Shown: one piece after another, positions 5,211 through 7,178 of the stretch
Numbering within the stretch: position 1 is the first letter of the stretch
Layout of the letters: the number at the start of each line of letters is the position of its first letter
Assembly: GCA_030017825.1 (NCBI GenBank)
Contig: JASEGW010000072.1
Span: 1-7,178, forward strand
DNA length: 7,178 nt
Source of the DNA: a bacterium
Lineage (GTDB): Bacteria > UBA9089 > JAHJRX01
Reading direction: 5' to 3'
Notes under the pieces: generated by a model
Database searches by the model: none
Told to the model about the DNA's origin: nothing
Seen by the model: only the letters and a program-made list of their open reading frames with translations
Translations under genes and position numbers: made by a program

Positions 5211-6881
5211 TTATTTCTCTCCTTCCTTTTTTTTAGTCATTTTTGGCTCCTCATAAGATAGTAATTTAATCTGATTTGCCTTGACTATAAACATAGTATA
5301 TTTGTACTCTTTTTTAATAAATAAAGTAGTGTTTCGAATACATATTTTTACCCCTGGATAGATAACATTAAAGACACAAATTTTGCCTCCAGTTTCAGCA
5401 GAAAACTCTTTTTGTAAAGTAATCATTCTTTCTGCGGTATCCCGTAATTTAGTCATTAATAAGTTTTGTGCTCTTAAATGTTGAGCTAAAAGTTCTTCTT
5501 TGTCAGGAGATAATCTATTTCCAGATTTCTCTTTTTGTTTTACCAAATTCTTTATTCCTAATTTTAACTCATTAAAACTTTTCTTATCTTCTTCGATTTC
5601 TTTTTCTAATATAGAAATGTCTTCTCGAGTATGAGGATCAATTCCCGCTTCAATACTTGTCTCCACCTCAGCCCAAGAACCAATAGTGCGAGCATTTATT
5701 TCATCCTTTGCCCTTATTCTGCCTCCAAGTATTACTCCTTTTTTTCCTCCATAAACAATAGCTCGTTTGCCAGTATCTACATTGCTATGCATTATAGCTT
5801 CGCTTACAATAACATCTTCTCCTGCTATTACCGTAGCATTTTCAATAAATTTAGCATAAACATCCCGACCAGCTTTAACAATACCTTCTCCTTTTCCAAT
5901 TACCCCATTTTGTATTCTTACATTTCCTGCTGCTTCTAAAACAGCTTTTTCCACACATCCTCTAATTTCTATATCACCGCCAGCTTTAATAGAAAAACCA
6001 TCCTTAACATTCCCTCCCACTATAACTGTCCCTGCAAATTCAATGTTTCCAGTATCGTAACCAACATCTCCTTTAATTTCATAAGCTGATTCTACATCAA
6101 TTTTAGTTTCGCTCCAAACTACTCTGCCTGTGCAACTTGCATAAAGTTCCAAGCCATCATCAGAAGCATAGGTATTCTTACCTATAGGAAGAGGTAAATC
6201 TTTTCCTTCTTCTGCGGGAAGTTCTTTTCCAGTAACTGTTATACCAGACTTTCCAGCAGTAGGAAGCATTTTAATCGCTAGAACCTGTCCTTCTTGAACA
6301 TTCTCAATTAAATTTAACTCACGGTAGTTCACTCTCCCGTTTTCGTTTTCCTTAAAACGAACTTTATCTTTATGGGTATCAAACTTATAGTCAATTATAG
6401 CATCTTTTCCTTTAACAGAAGCAATTCCCTTAGCTACTAAGATAGCTCGATTAAGCTCTTTTCTCGGCTCTATACTAATATCAATTAGCACCTCTTCATC
6501 ATAACCACAACTCACTCCTTCTTTTTTTAATACATCTTTAATTTCCTCTGGAGTAAGTTTAAATGAACTTCCAGAGGGGGGTGGCACAATAGTTAAATAG
6601 GCACTCATCTCATCTTCCATTATTTCCACTATTAATACCCCAGTCTTTTTTTCTTCTTGAGCTTTTCCTATTTTAATGGGAAGACCAGAACTTTCCTCAA
6701 CTACTTGCTCTATTAAATCCAAATTAACATCTGTTAATCCGCGCTCCTTAACATGGATTAAAACATCATCTATATTTACTTTCTCACCTTCTCCTACTGG
6801 TGAATATATAGTTAAAAATACGCCTTGATTAGAAGTAATAATTTTAAAATAACCATCTAAATCCCAACTTTTCTTGTCCAA
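5211..6881 (-). CDS. fapA: FapA-family (DUF342) protein
   Basis: A 556-residue cytoplasmic protein of the FapA/DUF342 family, named for flagellar assembly protein A and linked to motility or polymer-like assemblies; its biochemical role is unsettled. The N-terminal FapA domain (about 10-265) includes the signature PPPSGSSFKLTPEEIKDVL (100-118) and TAGKSGITVTGKELP (208-222). Residues 270-410 form a glycine-punctuated right-handed beta-helix (repeats such as GTVIVGGNVKDGFSIKAGGD). A coiled coil follows (about 420-495), then a final beta segment with YPGVKI (508-513). The last 13 residues are a lysine-rich extension past the usual PYE-like end. The start is TTG with a GAAAGGA site 7 nt upstream; an in-frame stop at 6912-6914 excludes a longer form. 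A candidate promoter lies just upstream. A second copy of the C-terminal segment lies 130 bp upstream. Confidence 0.92.
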   Translation of the reverse strand: MDKKSWDLDGYFKIITSNQGVFLTIYSPVGEGEKVNIDDVLIHVKERGLTDVNLDLIEQVVEESSGLPIKIGKAQEEKKTGVLIVEIMEDEMSAYLTIVPPPSGSSFKLTPEEIKDVLKKEGVSCGYDEEVLIDISIEPRKELNRAILVAKGIASVKGKDAIIDYKFDTHKDKVRFKENENGRVNYRELNLIENVQEGQVLAIKMLPTAGKSGITVTGKELPAEEGKDLPLPIGKNTYASDDGLELYASCTGRVVWSETKIDVESAYEIKGDVGYDTGNIEFAGTVIVGGNVKDGFSIKAGGDIEIRGCVEKAVLEAAGNVRIQNGVIGKGEGIVKAGRDVYAKFIENATVIAGEDVIVSEAIMHSNVDTGKRAIVYGGKKGVILGGRIRAKDEINARTIGSWAEVETSIEAGIDPHTREDISILEKEIEEDKKSFNELKLGIKNLVKQKEKSGNRLSPDKEELLAQHLRAQNLLMTKLRDTAERMITLQKEFSAETGGKICVFNVIYPGVKICIRNTTLFIKKEYKYTMFIVKANQIKLLSYEEPKMTKKKEGEK

Positions 6882-6888
6882 TTTTTTT

Positions 6889-6895
6889 TCCTTTC
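6889..6895 (-). promoter_or_regulatory. Ribosome binding site of fapA (TTG start)
   Basis: Minus-strand GAAAGGA is 7 nt from the TTG at 6879-6881. An in-frame TAA at 6912-6914, with no ATG or GTG between, makes TTG the only sensible start. Confidence 0.75.
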
Positions 6896-6913
6896 TTTCG
6901 ATTGTACTCGTTT

Positions 6914-6942
6914 ACTATAAATTTGTGAAAAATCTTTTTCAA
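6914..6942 (-). promoter_or_regulatory. Candidate sigma-70 type promoter of the fapA operon
   Basis: On the minus strand TTGAAA (6937-6942) and TATAGT (6914-6919) are separated by exactly 17 bp and lie 33 bp before the fapA start codon. An overlapping alternative, TTCACA (6924-6929) with TACAAT (6901-6906), also has a 17-bp spacer but would leave a very short leader. AT-rich DNA yields such matches by chance, so this is a sequence-based guess supported by position. Confidence 0.5.
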
Positions 6943-6950
6943 AAAGTTAA

Positions 6951-7006
6951 ATGCTCACAAGGGTTAATTTAGTAAAAAATTCCACGAACATGTCTTCTTT
7001 GAGCAT
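6951..7006. repeat. Short inverted repeat upstream of the fapA promoter
   Basis: ATGCTCACAAG (6951-6961) and CTTTGAGCAT (6997-7006) are inverted copies with one base gap. The loop is 35 nt. It lies between the upstream FapA-like fragment and the candidate -35 box. It could be an operator or the remains of a terminator, but the arms are short and no T-run follows closely. Confidence 0.35.
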
Positions 7007-7011
7007 AATTA

Positions 7012-7178
7012 TCAATTATAAGGCAATAAACTAATCTGACCTCCCTTAACTGTAAAAGTAGTAAATTTATACTCTCTTTTAATTGTTAATGCAGTAGTTT
7101 GAATACATATTTTTACTCCTGGGTACATTAGACTTACTGCGAAATAACAGCAATAGATACAAAAAAGCTTATAGATGC
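7012..7178 (-). pseudogene. C-terminal remnant of a second FapA/DUF342 gene (continues past window edge)
   Basis: On the minus strand, 7125-7012 encodes 37 residues beginning YPGVKICIQTTALTIKREYK and ending LLPYN before a TGA. By my count, 24 of 37 positions are identical to residues 508-544 of the neighbouring FapA. The frame stays open to the window edge, but the residues upstream (IYKLFCIYCCYFAVSLM) do not resemble the coiled coil that precedes this segment in FapA, so similarity seems to break off at about 7126-7140. It is therefore probably a decayed or recombined partial copy. It could instead be the true end of a divergent intact paralogue running off the window. Its PYN end is closer to the family's usual C-terminus than that of the full-length neighbour. 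Confidence 0.6.

Noticed and set aside
5013..5261. Plus-strand open frame rich in Leu/Phe/Ser opposite the small protein and the end of fapA
   Set aside because: It looks membrane-like only because it is the complement of Lys/Glu-rich coding DNA. It overlaps two supported genes and has no recognisable domain.
5631..5939. Plus-strand open frame opposite the FapA beta-helix
   Set aside because: It is antisense to conserved repeats of fapA, and its composition is that of a shadow frame.
1..7178. CRISPR array, tRNA, rRNA or riboswitch
   Set aside because: No regularly spaced repeats, tRNA-like cloverleaf arms, rRNA segments or known riboswitch cores were recognised. Gaps between genes are all shorter than about 210 bp.

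Overview
The window looks like a chromosomal piece of a low-GC bacterium. Noncoding and coding DNA are both AT-rich, ribosome binding sites are GGAGG-like, and two genes start with GTG and one with TTG. The content (a FapA/DUF342 polymer-binding protein, a small MSIQPLD-type protein, a membrane-anchored coiled-coil protein with a C-terminal helix-turn-helix, then coaD, tig, clpP and clpX) resembles Clostridia, Halanaerobiales and some uncultured low-GC phyla. The sequence alone does not fix the phylum.

Except for the left edge, every gene lies on the minus strand, so the operon reads from right to left. At the right edge (7012-7178) is the 3' end of a second FapA-type reading frame, probably a remnant. 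A candidate sigma-70 promoter follows, then fapA (6881-5211) and a small charged protein (5180-4863). A 210-bp noncoding gap contains a 190-bp imperfect palindrome. Next come the membrane/coiled-coil protein (4652-4176), coaD (4174-3689), tig (3669-2362), clpP (2286-1681) and clpX (1680-418). Spacing is tight: 1 nt between the membrane protein and coaD, 19 nt between coaD and tig, and 0 nt between clpP and clpX. This suggests co-transcription and, at the tightest junctions, translational coupling.

Functionally the string joins two modules. The first three genes are of the sort that sit beside motility and chemotaxis genes in Clostridia (general knowledge of such loci). The last four cover coenzyme A synthesis (CoaD), nascent-chain folding (trigger factor) and regulated proteolysis (ClpXP).

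At the left edge, on the plus strand, is the C-terminal part of an ISAzo13-family transposase. It ends 6 bp from the clpX stop codon in convergent orientation. Its base composition is visibly richer in G and C than the host genes, consistent with a recently arrived insertion sequence that landed just behind clpX.

I found no clear previously undescribed system. The points most worth following are the large palindrome whose internal loop holds the start site of the membrane protein gene, an exact 24-bp in-frame tandem duplication inside clpX, the degenerate PPIase domain of trigger factor, and the partial FapA duplication.
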